Source: Sperchopsis tessellata | Lineage: Eukaryota; Arthropoda; Insecta; Coleoptera; Hydrophilidae | NCBI GenBank assembly: GCA_033557685.1 | Contig: JAWQRN010000001.1 | Location: 20,591-84,590, forward strand | Direction of reading: 5' to 3' | Length of the DNA: 64,000 nucleotides | In this document: positions 45,201 through 60,200 of the stretch, piece after piece | Layout of the letters: each line of letters starts with the position of its first letter | How positions within the stretch are numbered: position 1 is the stretch's first letter | Made by a program: the position numbers and the translations under genes | The notes under the pieces: model-generated | Databases searched by the model: none | Told to the model about the DNA's origin: nothing | Seen by the model: only the letters and a program-made list of their open reading frames with translations

Positions 45201-48200
45201 TACATATTACAAACTTAATTTTTCATATTGAAATATCCAAGGTTTCATAATAGCTGTATTTTTGAAGTGCCCGTTTATATTTGTTATTATTGTATACGTA
45301 AGTTAATTTTTGTTATTACAGCAACTACTCTATTTTTAAATACATTATTTTCCTCATTCCTGTAGCTGGTACATATTGAATAAATAAAATATATTTCCAT
45401 ATACATATCGATGAATTATTTTTTCTTGAACTATTATTATTTTTAATAATATTTTTAATAGTTTTTGTTTATTTTTAAATAATAGAAAATTATTTAATTC
45501 ACAACATTAAATTTAGTTTAGTTGCACATTAAATTAAAAGCAGTATGTTAGGATAGATTTGTGAATTGATAAATTGCATACAAAGGGATAGGGCCTCATG
45601 TACGATTTCATCAAATGGTCTTAAAACTAGATAAGTCTCCAAATAATGAACCGAAGTTGCTATGGACCAATAAGTCTTTTTTATCTGTTATCAAAAATTT
45701 GCATTAAAGATGTGTTGAGGATATGAGGATCTATTTTTGATTAACCTATGAATGCTTAACATAATCAAAAATAAATTTAAAATTTGGTAAACAAAATTTT
45801 GGTTTGCATTAAACATTCCTGGGGAAATATGCGTTTTCCCTTAAAACTCGTAACATATTTTTATATCCGAAGAAATAGGATGATATAATTGCGTTGGAAG
45901 AAAGAAGGTTATGTCAGGACTTAGGTACACTAAAAAACAACTGTGGAAATGTTTTATAATATGACATATTAAAGATCAAGCATCTGTAAGTACTCAAACA
46001 ACAAGTTTATATTTAAAAAAAGTAATATAAACATGTAAAAACATATAGAGTATTAAGAAGAATTTAGCTAAGAACAAATAAACATAGGCACAAATAAATC
46101 ACCTCTGCTATAAGTATTTCATTTATTATTCCGTCAATTGTCAATGGGGGTTCATTGTTCGCCAATTCACCTTCAACGATGGGCTAAATGAAATTTATAA
46201 TTATAAAATATAAAAACATATATAGTATTAAAAAGAAATAAGCTAAGAACAAATAAACATAGGCACAAATAAATCACCTCTGCTGTAAGTATTTCATTTA
46301 TTATTTCGTCAATTGTCAACGGGGGTTCGTTGTTTGGCAATTCACCTTCAACGATGGGCTAAATGAAATATATAATTATGGGTATTACATTTTTCGTAAA
46401 ATAATAATAAAGAGATTACTTACTTCTAGAGGTTTTCCTACTGGATAGTTCATAGGTTTTAAAGGCATAGCTGATGGGGAAAATTCAGTAATTGGTCCCA
46501 ATCTTCCTTCCTCAAGTATTCTATCAGGATTGGACGATGTATTTGAAGTTAAACTTAAATTTGTATGCTGACGTCCTAAAACTCCAATGCAAATATGTTA
46601 TTTTAACTTAAATTTATCATCTATACCAGGACTGTAAATATGAAACTGGAATTTGCTCATAGATGGCCCTAGTTGTCTATGTAGTGACTGTCAAACCGCG
46701 TGATTGGCGCCTTTTTCTTGTGTTTACATTTGTCAAATAATTTTAACTCCCAACAATACAAGTTTCATACAATAACTTATTTGTTCATTGCGTTGAACAT
46801 GTCGAATTTTGTGCCTGAAAACTACGATTTGCAGACAGCATTGATTTTCTGTTACCATTTGAAGAAAACTGCTGCAAAATCACATCAAATGCTTGTTGAA
46901 GCTTTTGGTGAACATACTTTTGTTAAATCACAGTGCTTTGAGTGGTTTAAAAAATTCAAAAGTGGCGATTTTGACGTGAGAAATGAAAAACGTGCAAGAC
47001 CACCGTGAAAGTTTGAAGACACCGAATTGCAAGCATTGTTGGATCAATTAAATGTGACACGAGAAACCGTCTCCATACGTTTGAATGCCATGGGAAAGAT
47101 CCAAGAAGGTGGGAAAATGGGTTCCTCAGGAACTGAATGAAAGACAGCAGGAAAACCATAAAACCACTTGCAAAATGCTGCTCGCCAGGTAAAAAAGAAA
47201 ATTATTTCTCCATCGAATTGTGACTGGCGATGAAAAATGGATATATTTCGAGAATCCTAAGCATAAAAGATCATAGGTAACTCCAAGCAAACCAGTGACT
47301 TTGATTGCAAGGCCAAATCGCTATGGACGGAAGACAATGCTCTGAGTTTGGTGGGACCAGAAGAGTGCTATCTATTATGAGCTGCTAAAACCTGGCAAAA
47401 CTGTTAATACTGAACGCTACCGACAACAATTGATGGATTTGAATCAAGCATTGCGTGAAAAACGACCAGAATATTAAAAGAGGCAACACAAAGTGATTTT
47501 ACTTCATGATAATGCACCGTCGCACACAGCAAAACCGGTCAAGGAAACGATTTAGGCGTTTAGTTGGAAAATACTTTCGCATGTGGCTTACTCACCAGAC
47601 TTGGCTCCATCCTATTACTACTTATTTGCATGGATGGGACACGCACTTGCTGAGCAGCTCTTCACTTCTTACAAAAATGTACGAAAATGGCTCGATGATT
47701 GGTTTACCTCAAACGAGCAATAGCTTTTTTGGCGTGGCATCTACAAATTACCAGAGAGATGGAAAAAATGTGTAGCTAGCAATGGGCAATACTTTGAAAA
47801 ATATATTTTTTACGATCTTCAGACAATAAATGTGTATTTTCTATAAAAAAAATCCGGTTCCATATTTACAGACCTGGTACTATGAGGTTAATAATAATAA
47901 ATAAGCAAATATTGATTTTTGATCCAGTAGGAACATACCAACTAAATAAAAGCCATTTATATCTTAATCTAAACCATTTTGGACCAGGATCAGTCAGTCC
48001 ACTTAGTAAAGTGTCATACAGACTGCTCTAGCTCCTGGCCTACTAATACTCTACTGAAAGGTCACCACGTGTGAAACAACTGACCCCAGGTCACCATAAA
48101 TTATTGCGTTGATTCAGGAGGCACAAATCTTACCAAATAAAAAAAAACAAATCTATTAATATAAAAAAAAATATACTATACAAATCTGAGAAGCAAAATC

Positions 48201-51200
48201 TGATGTCATACATGATACCTAAAGTTGGTTAGGTAACTACTGCAGGTTTTTACAATTTTATATGAAAAATTAAGTTTAAAGAGTTAGGATTGGTGAAGTC
48301 ATGACAATAATATACTCCTAAACCTAGTGTTTAGATTATGTATATCCGTTTGATATCGAGGCATTTACAAATGATTTGCAACTATATAAAATTTGTAAGT
48401 TACTAACTACAGTTATTACTAAATTAGTTATATTATCTTTGAAGCACATTTTATAATCTATTATAACTGCTAGATTTTTAACAGGACCAGCAAAAAATCA
48501 TTCAATACAGTCTCACGCACATGGAAATTACCAAACAAAATATCAGATTAATTATTTATTTCAAATAGTGATCATGAGCATAATCTGGAATTTTAGGTAG
48601 ATCTACATTGTTAAGCCTAGCTGCTCCTAAATGACTATTATTCGCGTTATTAGTTGGGTATCATTTGCGTAGGGATGAAACTTATACGATAAAATGGAAA
48701 ACTGCATGTTCGCTGTTTATGTAGTAAAAATAGAGCTCAAATTAAAGGGTGAGCGGTTTAGATAACATATTGTCATAAATTAGTATTTATGTATTATTTA
48801 ATAAGTACTGTGTTATCCTCAGTAATTATTATTTGATGATTTTCTAACACATCATTACAAACTAGATGAACACAGCAATTTGAATCGTTATTCTTGCTTA
48901 GATAATCATGAAAATGCTATTATATATTATATTTATTTTCTTGTAATTTCCCTTTTAGTTAGTTTTTGATATTTATGATCTGTGTTTTAATCAAGAGTAA
49001 AAGTAAAATATGTATTCACACTGTATTTGTCTTATATATTATGTTCAATAATTTAGTTAAGATCGATATAGTTTTCATTTTTGGTGTACACATGTTGCAC
49101 TATAATTGTATGAATTATCTAAAATCTTTTCTCTTCTTTCACAACACAACCTATTTTGTTTTTGGGTATCTCAACAATCCACACACCTATGTTATCTGGA
49201 TTATAGTTTTGAATTTATTCATGGCTAAATGAAATTTGTTGAAAACAATTTGGTTAATTTTGTAGTAGTTTAACTATGAGTTTGTAATTAATTCTTCTAC
49301 GTCCTAAATATATATAAAAATGGAGAATGTATGTATCCTGTATTTGAATGCATCTAAATTTGGAAACACAAATGAGATACTTACCCATAGAGCCTAATGA
49401 ACTGCTAGAGTTTCTGGTTTCACAGTTTTCAAGACTTGGTGTCTTAAAAGCAATAATAGTAGGCTTGTGTCGCATATATCTAAAACTTTGTGCCAGAGAT
49501 TTATTTTGTGGGCTCAAATAGGCAAGGCCCAATGATTTTAGCCTGGCACGTCTTATTTGACACTCGTCAAAACTTTTCTCTGATTCAGACCTCATGTATT
49601 CTCTTAGCCTGAAAATGTGAATATATACAATAGATATACAAGTAACTATAAGTTGGGCAGAAATAAATGAATATAGATATATTTTTTATCAATAAATAAA
49701 TAATTTTTTTTTTATACTGCTACATTTCCATCTGTTCCTAGAACATTTCTCAATTTTGGTTAATCTTTAGCTTGACATTTTTATATGTTTAAGAGACTTT
49801 CTTTTGCTGGCCGATCTGGTTAAAACCTGTGATCTAGATCCACCACATCTGTGCAGTCTTTCGAATCTCATTGCCCTGCCCCCCACAAACTCTGTTGCGA
49901 GTTGGTTTGGATGGTTATTTAGTCTCTCGTGGTATTTCACACTTCGTTTCGCTATTTCCTTGCCTCACAGCTTTGATTTGTAAGTTGTCGTATATGTATT
50001 TGTTTTGGATATATTGCAGTATGACGTATATTGATCTTCTGATTTTGGACTGAAATCTTTCCAATATTTCAATGATTGACTCACATGCGGTGCCCCACAG
50101 CTCTAGCCCATATGCCCATATAGGTTTTAGTATGGTCTTATATACTACTATCGTGCTTTCTTTTAATAATTGTGACCTTCGGCCAATAAACTATCTTATA
50201 TAGTTTCTGGTTTAGTTGTTTTCGTTTATTCCATATATGTGTTCGGTCCAAATGCATACTCAAGTATTTTACTATTTTTGCCTGGGGCAGGTTCAGATCA
50301 TTTAGTTGTACTGCTGGGCATGTTTCCCTGCATAGCGTGAAAGTAACGTGGGTGCTTTTTGACTCATTGACTCTCCACATTTTTAGCTACTTTTCCAGCC
50401 TGAGTAGGTATTCCTGTAACTGCCTTGATGCTGTTTCTGGGTCCTTATCTACTGCCATTACTGATGTGTCTGCATATGTTGCTGTTGTCATATCAGGGCT
50501 TGTAAGAATATCCGATGTGTATGCTGTGTACAGTTTTGGTACTAATACACTTCCCTGGACTACACTCCCTTCAATTGGGTACAGTTTGGACACGCAGTCT
50601 TGGTATTTTATTTTGAAGCATCTATTTTCTAAGTAGAATTTAAGGATGATATAGTATGGGTGCGGCGTGATCCCTTTTAGTTTGTAGAGCAGCCCGGTAT
50701 GCCTTACCTTGACGAAGGCCTGGCTTACGTCTGATAGTGTTAACTACTCGATGAACTTGTTCCACCATTGAGTGTTGTGCCCGGAAACCGTATTGATGGT
50801 TTGGGGTCTGTTTGGTTAGGATGGTTTGGGGTCTGTTTGGTTAGGATTGGATGCAGCCTTTTTAGTAAGGTTTTCTCAAACAGTTTGGATAGTAGTGGTA
50901 GTAGGCTAATTGGTTTATAGGATTTTACTTCAGTTGCTGGTTTACCTGGTTTCTGTATAAGGATTATTTGTGCTATTTTCCATGCCATTGGGAAGTATCC
51001 GTTTGTCATTATTGCTTTTTGTCTTAATTCCTTCACTATCTTTGCAGTTATTAGGTCGTATCCGGAAAATTTTTTCTGGTCTAGCTTCTTGATTTGTTCT
51101 TTTACTTTTTCGGGTGTAATAGTCCTGATCGGAGGTGCTATTTGGAATGGGGCGTCTAAGAATTTGTTAATTTCTTTTTCCTCGTCTTTCCCCTGTTCTA

Positions 51201-54200
51201 CAGAAAATGGTTTCAAAGTGTTCTGCAAACATTTCTGCCTTTTCCCGGTTGCTTTTTGCCCAACTGCCATCCTCCTTATTATTGAAGGAATTGGGGTTTT
51301 GGGTTGCTTCAGTTTTTTAGTTGCCTTCTACAGGGAGTAGTCACTTGCTTTTCTTGGCGATAGGTCTTTCAGGTGTTTTTGGACATTCTCATTTAAGAAT
51401 TTTTTAATTATTCTTTTTAGTTCTTGTGATGCTTTGTTAAAGCGGTTTTTCTATGTGGGGTAACTTCTGCTTTGCTAAATTCTTCTTAGTTTTCTTTATT
51501 CTTCAATTTTTTCTCTGACTTTTTTTGTGGATACTCATTTTGAACTTGAGTCTTTTGTTTCATCTCTGGTGTTACTTCCCATATTGTTTGTATTAGTTTT
51601 GCTATATTTATTACTGCTTTTTCTATCTCTTCCGATGTTTCAAGTCTGTTGTCTACTTTTACTCTCTCTTCCAGTTGCTGTCCAAATTGGTCCCATCTGG
51701 TCAGTTTGTTGCCGAGTGTTGTCGGTCTTTCTTTGAGAATTAATTCTGTGTTTAAGGTTATGTTAGTTGGTGAGTGATCTGAAGATAGTTCGTAGCATGA
51801 TTCGATGTGTAGATTATTGCGGGCTATTGCTTTTGTTACAAAGAAGTCGAGTAAGTCAGACATTTTGTTTCTCTGTTGACCAATATGTTGGTTCTTCTGT
51901 TGATGGACACTGTATGCTGTTATTTGTTATTGTTTGGTATAGTTGTCTTCTTCTTGGCAGTGTAAGCCTGGATCCCCAGTGTATGTGTGGCTTTCCAGTC
52001 TCCTCCGACTTAAAACTTTGGCCTAAGTAAGTTAAAGAATCTTTTGTAGTCCGGTCTTTTTACTTTGTGTCTTGGAGGGCAGTTTATTGCTGTTATTGTT
52101 ATTGATCCAGTTTGGAGTTCTACTTCTGGTTGCCTGTATGTTGGCAGTGTTGTATTTCATAAAGCTTTATTGTTTTTCTTATTATAACGGTGGATGGTTG
52201 GTTGTGTACACTATAGTCCTTAATTCTGATGTAGTTTTTTATGTCATTCTCATCTCTGATATTAGAATGATATCTATCTTGTTTGTATTTGTGAAAATTT
52301 CTAGGTTTTGCCTACGTTCGGGCAAGTTGTTGGTGTTCCACGACGAAATTCGCAGAAATCTGGATATTTTACTTATTGCAGGCCATTGATTTAATTAGGT
52401 CGAACATTCGCTCTAACATTTTATCCATTGTTTTTTCAAACCTGTTTAGTATTTGGTCCATGGCTGTCAGTATATTTGGATTTTCATGGTTTTGTTCTTA
52501 GAAACGTAAGTTATTTAAAAGCAGATCTTTGATGGTTATTACACCTTTCACGGAGACATTTCTAAAACTAAGTTATTTTATCTAAAAACTGAGAAATTGA
52601 CATGGGCATATTGTTGAAGAGGTTTTTGCTTCCTGTATCTTTGTAGAGAAATTAAAAAGTAAAATTCTTGTCATTAGGAACTTAGTAATATAGTATGTGT
52701 TTAGTCTATGTCAAGAAATATAGGAAGTATATAAAAATCAATGATATAAGTAAGTCGAGTATATGTATTTATTTACCAATTTTAACAAAAATTTAACTGG
52801 AGATATAACATAAGGGATTGCAATACCGTAATTAAATATATTTGTTACAATGAAATGCGGCATAGTTGATGAGTTCATTGTAAGTTGTTCATCGCTGTAA
52901 CCAAATTAGATTAATGTCTTAGTTCTGTGCACCAAGGTAATAAACTCAGGCTGAATTCACAGCTGCTAGCTCTTTATCCAATCAGATTTTAAATATGTTA
53001 AAGCTAGGGGCTCTCACAGTTTCTTCTTATAAATTTTTCCACTGATAGAAAATTTTCTCTAATGTTGTACAACCTGCTTTCTTTAGTTTTTTGGAAAGGC
53101 CTCTAAGGTTTTCATTTATGTTATGTTGGAACAGTGCAAGTCGTAGGTCACTGTAGTAGACACCACTCAATAATTTATGTTTCAATTAGGTCTCCTTTAT
53201 CTCTTTTAGCTTTTATTAGTATATTAATAGTTCAAAGTTATTCTTCGTAAGAGGCACTTTTTGTTTTCACTGGTATCTTTGACAAAGTATGGACTCCAGA
53301 TTATATAAACCTATTCAAAAATCAGCCTTGTATATATTCTTATTGGTATTAAAAGACAGATAGTTATAAGTAAAAAAATAAAATGTGTACAGAAGTATAT
53401 TCACTGGCGCCCAGCAGCACGGGTTGGCAGGCTCACCAGCCCATAGTAATTATAATTTTCCTTACACCCCCATTTCACATCATTATTTCGAGGGCTGAAC
53501 AATATGTTTATTTGTAAACAAGTAAATGCAAGATGAATTTTTCAGAGGTGGGTAGTATGTAGTATTAATAAAAACCCTATATCCCTTGGCCCTGGTGCAA
53601 AAAATTGTTTCATGAATTTTTAAACTACCTTTATTTAAATTTTATTCAAAGTTGCCATAAAATACACAATTACCATAATCTATTATTCAAAAGCTCTTGC
53701 CTCCAGAGTATTTCATAATGTTGAAAATTTAAACGAAAAAATAACAAGCATCTAACATTTACCAAGAAGGTACATACAAGGATTTTTGTCATAAAAAATT
53801 TGATACATATATCAAATTTTTACAAATATGTGTTGTAAATTCCTACATGCTCTTATATCGCGTTTTCAAAGGCACAAATAATTTCTTTGTGGAGTGGCCC
53901 ATAAAAAGGATTTTTTATCAATGAGTATATTTTATATTAAATATTTCATATTTACTTGTGATTTTATAATAGAAAAAAACAAGCAACAGCTATTTTTTTG
54001 CAAAAATATCACAAGGATAACACCAAAAGGTGGCAACCCTGGTTGTGACTTTAAAGTTGTGATTTTGTTATTATAAAAATATTATTTGAGCATAAATTGT
54101 ATAGTATTGATATTTGTGAATTTTTAAATATAAACTTTATTTATAGTTTACTCAAACCTAAAAGCTGAAACAATATCTGCGAACAATACTTACACAAGCA

Positions 54201-57200
54201 GGCGTTCACGCTTTTTCGCTTTTGTTTGAATATCCGGCATAGATAAAGATTTTTCAAGTGGAGCTTTATTAGTAAATAATAGTTTATGTAGCTTCTTTTC
54301 TGGTGTAAGTTTTCGTGGTCGTCCAGGAAGGTCTGCAATAATTTATAAAATAGTTTACCAGTTATATTATGTATTAATTATTACACTTACCCGATGTGCT
54401 GCAAGATGCTCTGTTGTTAAGATCTCCTTGTGATGCAGATACTTTTGTTCCATCTTCTAATTGTATGCTTTCATTTGTGAAACCGACTAACTGAATACCA
54501 GGCTTTCGATTTTGGTCTCTCCCAGAGAAGGTACGAGTAATGGTTGTCTGAATCTTTCTTATCGGGTTCTGGTTATTGTTCTCTGCTTTACCATTAGATA
54601 GCAATTTATTTGGGACTTGTTGTGATGGTGTGAAGGGAGGAATTTCTCCATTATGCAGTTTTTCTTGCTCTTGTTCAAAGTATTCATAAAGTCTATTGGT
54701 CCATTGTCCAACTCCTCGAATGTGCAACCACATGTAGTCTAAAATTTTAACATTTTTTAAATTGGATTGTATACTTTTGGAGTGTTAATTTAAATTAAGC
54801 TAAGATTTTCATCTATCTATCTTATACAAATATTAGTTTCCAAACGTATATCTACAATTAAGCTGTATTGATTGTATAAATAAGTCAATACTCAATACGC
54901 AATTATTGAACAATCACTATTTAACATCATTTTCGCACCTTTTCTACTTACTCAATACTTTTGTACTCCTTCAGCAAAATTTTTACTTTCTAGTAATTTT
55001 ACTCCGTATTGATTTTATAAATTGTTAATCTGTTAAAAAAGGTTGTTTTTATAAGCAGGTGCAAAATTTGTTAACATATTATATACATATGTATTTTAGG
55101 TTTTAAATTATAAGCCCAACCTTAGTGTTATTCTTGTGAATGAAAAATTAACAGATAAATATTCCTGATGACAGTAGGATATTAAAGGGGTAATATTCTC
55201 TGGAAGATTACAATATTACAATTTAAATTTGATATAGTATGTACAATAATAGACTATAAATATAGTACATGCACTTACTAATAAACTTAATTGCAATGAT
55301 AAACACAATATTTCAATAATAAAAAATTTACTAGTCATAGAAGCCCTGAATTACAGATTTGCATACAACTGTCACCCATAGGAGATAATATGTTTTAAAT
55401 GACTGCAAAGGCAAAACACTTTTAAAGAACCAAATGTTAAGATACCCAGGTATGTATGATAAAGCAAATTTGTATCGCTCGTGAACTCGCAGGTGGTCAA
55501 ATAATGAAAATATACATAATGAAATTTTTTTTTTGCAAATTTAGTATTTATTTGTTAATTTTTGAAGGATTTTAAAAATGAATCTAAAGAAGTAGCAAAT
55601 CTGTCAAGGTGTAAGATGTTAAAGCTTTTAGACATTCAATTTATAGATGAACTGCTATATTCTCATTTTGGCTATTTGAGCAGAGTTGCGAGTATTATTG
55701 ACAATTTTGGACATTAATACAATGTCAGATAAAGTACCTTGATAATATAGTAATATATTTGAAAATGTATGTAAGTTTCATTCAATTTAGAAAATTACAG
55801 GTTGAATTTGCAAATAAGAAAATTAGTAAATTACTTAAAATTTTCCTGATGCGACCTGTTTAAATATAGTATTGTAGATTCCATACAGTTGAACATCAAT
55901 TAACAGAAGTAAAGAAAAGACTCGCTCAATTATGTTATATTCGAAGTTATATATGAAGGTTACAATATTCGATATATAGTTACTACAAACTAAAACTAAT
56001 AAAGGTTGGATATAAGCCCTGAACAAGGACAGAGCGAACTGGTATGAATGCCTGGGATCATTTTTTGATGTGAAATTTAAATTTGGTTAGTCGATTGCCA
56101 TTAGATATCAAGTGACTCCAACTTGTGCTTTACACAATCATAGCATACCTTTATGGTTAACTTGGAAATAGTTGTTCAATGACTTCAGTAACTAGTAGAA
56201 CATTTGCAGAGCTCTCATCAAGCAACTTATAAACTGGTACGATGTGTGCTTTTTTTCAACAAAAAGGATAATGTTCCTTTAGCAGTAAATGATTGTAAAT
56301 AGATGCGAGGGCGAATGAGAGAGATCTTGCATAATTCTATATTACTGATGAGTGTTTACCAACCGGATCACGCCCTTTATTTATGTCCACTCTCTGAAGG
56401 ACAGTTTTAACCTTACAGGAGTGGTAATGTAGCTAGTATCTAGTAGAAAAGATTTTATTTATGTCTGTATTTTTATAAACTTCCTTTCAAAATTAGCCAT
56501 CCAGATTATTTTAATCAATTTAGTTTTTGAGGGGAAGCCCAGTATTGTAACAATTTAACATGTTCATTTTCACGCAGTTCCTGATTGATTTGCAGTTTTT
56601 AGGAAAAAATTTATTTATTTTAAGTGCCTTATGCACTGAATCAACTAAAATATGAATGGACTTAGCTACTTTTAAAATGGAAGTGGTGGGGTTCATAGCA
56701 AAATGACCAAGAACTTTTATGTGCAGCTTTGACCAAAAATTTTTGGTTTATTATTTTTATTTGCTTTGTATTGAACCAGTTTCTTGAAATTTCTGTACTA
56801 AATAGGGTTTTTATTTCATTAAAAACTTGTGAAGATATTAAAAATCTTAAATAACAAAAATGTTTTCAAACCATTTAAGCCAAACCAGTTATTTTGAAGA
56901 CCAGTGACATACAATAAAAGAAACTGAGAAGGGAAAAGGATATATAACCCCCCCAAAAATATCTCCCTGTCTATAATTTTCAATAAAACTTCTGTAGTGT
57001 AGTTAATATTACTAGAAAGTATAATTACGTTGAAGTTCATATTAATATCTCAAAAAATGTGAGAGATATAAAATGAAATCAAAAATAATTCGAAATTTTC
57101 AGTGTATCTCAAACATAAAAGCCTTTAGGATATATGTTTATAGTGTTTTTTGCTAAAATTGACCTGTAGAATCACCTCCTAAAATTATGTACTTACTTAG

Positions 57201-60200
57201 GAGTTTTGTATAGTGAAACAAAATAAATGTGAATATTCCCATGTTCGTCGATAATGGTTTTCCTAGGAAACATAAACGGCATTTCTATCAATTGTCAATT
57301 GCCTGTTTATTTCTATTAAAAGACATATGTTTAAAAGGTAATATTAATACGGGCATATTTCCAAGGGTTGGCCTATATTTGTTAGTAAATAATATAATAA
57401 TAATATTGGAGCTATACAGACCTTCTTGTTCAGGGGCACTGCTTATGGTAAATGGATGCCATTCGTATTTTGCAATAGCTGGAATATTCACAAATATATA
57501 GTCTCCCGGATGGAAGTCGAAATGGAGAGGCCTCTTAATAACTAAATGGGTAACTTTGGATGGCAGTAAAAGGCCTGAACTTATGTATGTTTTCCCTCGT
57601 TCACTCTTCATCCATACTAATCTGAGTAATCTTTCGAGAGAGTAAATTACACCAGGAACTATGAACCATTTCCAAAAATTTGGCCCATGGAAAATGAGTA
57701 ATATCCAAAATGGTATATACATTAAATGGGTCCAATAAAATATCTAGAAATATGATATTTAGTTAAGTAGAGTCTAATTTAATACAGCATTAGATCTTTT
57801 AACCTTCTTGAGGAAAAATAATTTTGTATATCTACCGCAACGCAAATGTTTATGGTTATATATTGACTTTAATCAAAAATTAAATTTGCTTTTGAAACGA
57901 GCTATATTTGCTAACTATGACTTCATTAAATATTATTTATTAAATTACCTCAAATGATCCTCCACGTCTAACGAATTTTTGAGAACATATTACCATTACC
58001 ATCAAAATTATGATTAAAGCTACTCCTGTAGGATTGGCTACTCCACCAATCAAGCCAAGAATTCCTGGACGAGATGTAAATATCCATTCAGAGACAGTGT
58101 AGTTTTTAGCATTTAATGTGGGATCGTTAACTACTAATAAACCTATAAAATCATTGTTATTATATAACTTTAAAGCATTTGTATAAAACTTTATTCTAAG
58201 TATAAATGTGAATTTTTTTTAAAATTTGTTTACTATCAGTTAAAAGGGTAAAATAGAATAGAATTATTGAGTCAAGGAACAGTAGCCCATGTGTTTCTAT
58301 AACGCTTGGTGTTATATATGTGCTTTGTTGTTTATTGAAAATAACAGAAAAGTAAGTACATTTTAAAGGTATTATTACTGTGGGCTCGTAACGTCCTCGG
58401 GTTGGGTTAATATTTATATACAAATAGTTTTAACATCAGTTTTATGTTCATAAATAGTTTCAAAAGTTGTTGTATATATGATGCACACAGAATATACTGC
58501 ATTTTTTATGAATACTTCTTATCAATGTAGTTGTGTGTATTGTGTAAGCTGTATACGAGAGGTAAGTTTCTCTTATTCTGCAGTTACTGCAAGAATAATT
58601 TCTGTACAGAGTCTCTCTATTGGATGGATAGTATATAATTTACATTGCCAAACTACTGAGCATCTGAATGAATTAAGTTAATTTAATGTGTTATACTTAC
58701 TGAAATTTAAAGAGTGAGCTATTGTATGAACAACACTGTAAATAAAGATGAGGATCCCTGTAAGTTTATGAAAATATATATGCTGATCTAATGGCAGGAA
58801 TGCACTGCAACCACGTGTTCTTAAAAAGGTTATACATTGCCTTAGCATTAATACCAATATAAACATGCAATTAAAATTCAAGCATTGACCTAAAAAAAAA
58901 AATGTATTTGTAACTTGTGTAGATAGTTAGACGAATAATATTTAACATAAGTTATGAAGTTATATCTTAGTTTTCAGAATATAAGACCAAATTTAAAGCT
59001 CTGTAGTGAAAAACTAATTTTATGTAATTCGCCTGTATAGTAAGAGTGGAAAGAATGGAATAAATTCATTATAATTTGGATATACATATATGAGAAAAAA
59101 ACTTCAGAAACATCAAATTTAATTTCAATAATGTAACATTTTCAGTAAAACTGCTTTTTTAAATGGAACACCCTGTATTAAATGTAATAGACTTCCACGG
59201 TTATTATCTGTATGAATATTGTTTCCGGGTGGAAACCGTGTAGAGGCTCTGATAAGTGCCGATGTTTCGACCACTGTTGCATGGGACATTTACAAGGCGA
59301 GTGATGTTACTTCAATGAATGAATTCACTGCACTGTGCAGTGAATTCATTCATTGCAGTAAAATCACTCGCCTAGAAAATGTCCCTTGCAACAGTGGACG
59401 AAAGGATGGCACATATCAGAGCCTCTACATGGTTTCCCCCCGGAACACCCTGTATTCTGTAAAGTATCTAATATTCTTTTTTTAATATTGTATTATGTCT
59501 AATTATTATAGCTTGTCCATGGTCCATGTTTGTTTATGTCATACCTTACCTTATTTCAGATATTTTGAATATGGAAATATCTTTAACGAAGGGATATTTT
59601 TATCAATATATCATGTACTAAAAATTAGGACTCATTTAAAGCAGTGAATGGGTTTTATAATACTTTTAATGTCATTATCTTTCATCTACTATATTCTTTG
59701 TAGTAAATACTATATCAAGCTGAGTAGATTCTTATAATAAATATGATACAATATTGTACTTACCACATGCTCTTGCTATTATGGTGTAACCATTTGATTT
59801 TCTGTACTGATAAGCTCTTGATATAAATAGGGCTACATTAACTACAACGAATATTGCTAAAAATATCAGATACACATAATTATTTTTTACATATGGTTTA
59901 GTTAATTGGTACGGCCTAATTGCCATTAATTTTCTTATGAACGAAATGTTTTCTGCTTTTGGTTTTGGTGGAACTAGCCATCTATCAATACTGAAATAAC
60001 AAACAAAATAAAACAGTCAATACAAAAGGAACACAATCACAAACTTATAAAATATCAAAATTTTTATAAAACCAAAATTTAATAAAATAAAAGAAAAGAT
60101 TAAAATATTAGGCAAGTAAAAAAAATATAAATATAGTAGATTTGGTGTGTTCATATTTATTTTAGTGAAAAAAAATAGAACACTAAATAAACCAACATAT

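Noticed and set aside
44555..46358. Idea that the NOX5 exon at 44555-44653 is a third, older copy of the duplicated exon
   Set aside because: All three start with CC and end with an AGAG before gtgattt, but the encoded peptides are otherwise unlike and differ in length, so the likeness may be splice-site sequence only.
51089..52389. Several plus-strand hydrophobic open frames of 80-105 codons
   Set aside because: They are antisense shadows of the Jockey-type LINE, whose minus-strand motifs are unmistakable.
57229..57501. Plus-strand open frame overlapping a NOX5 exon
   Set aside because: Antisense shadow of the exon at 57422-57743.
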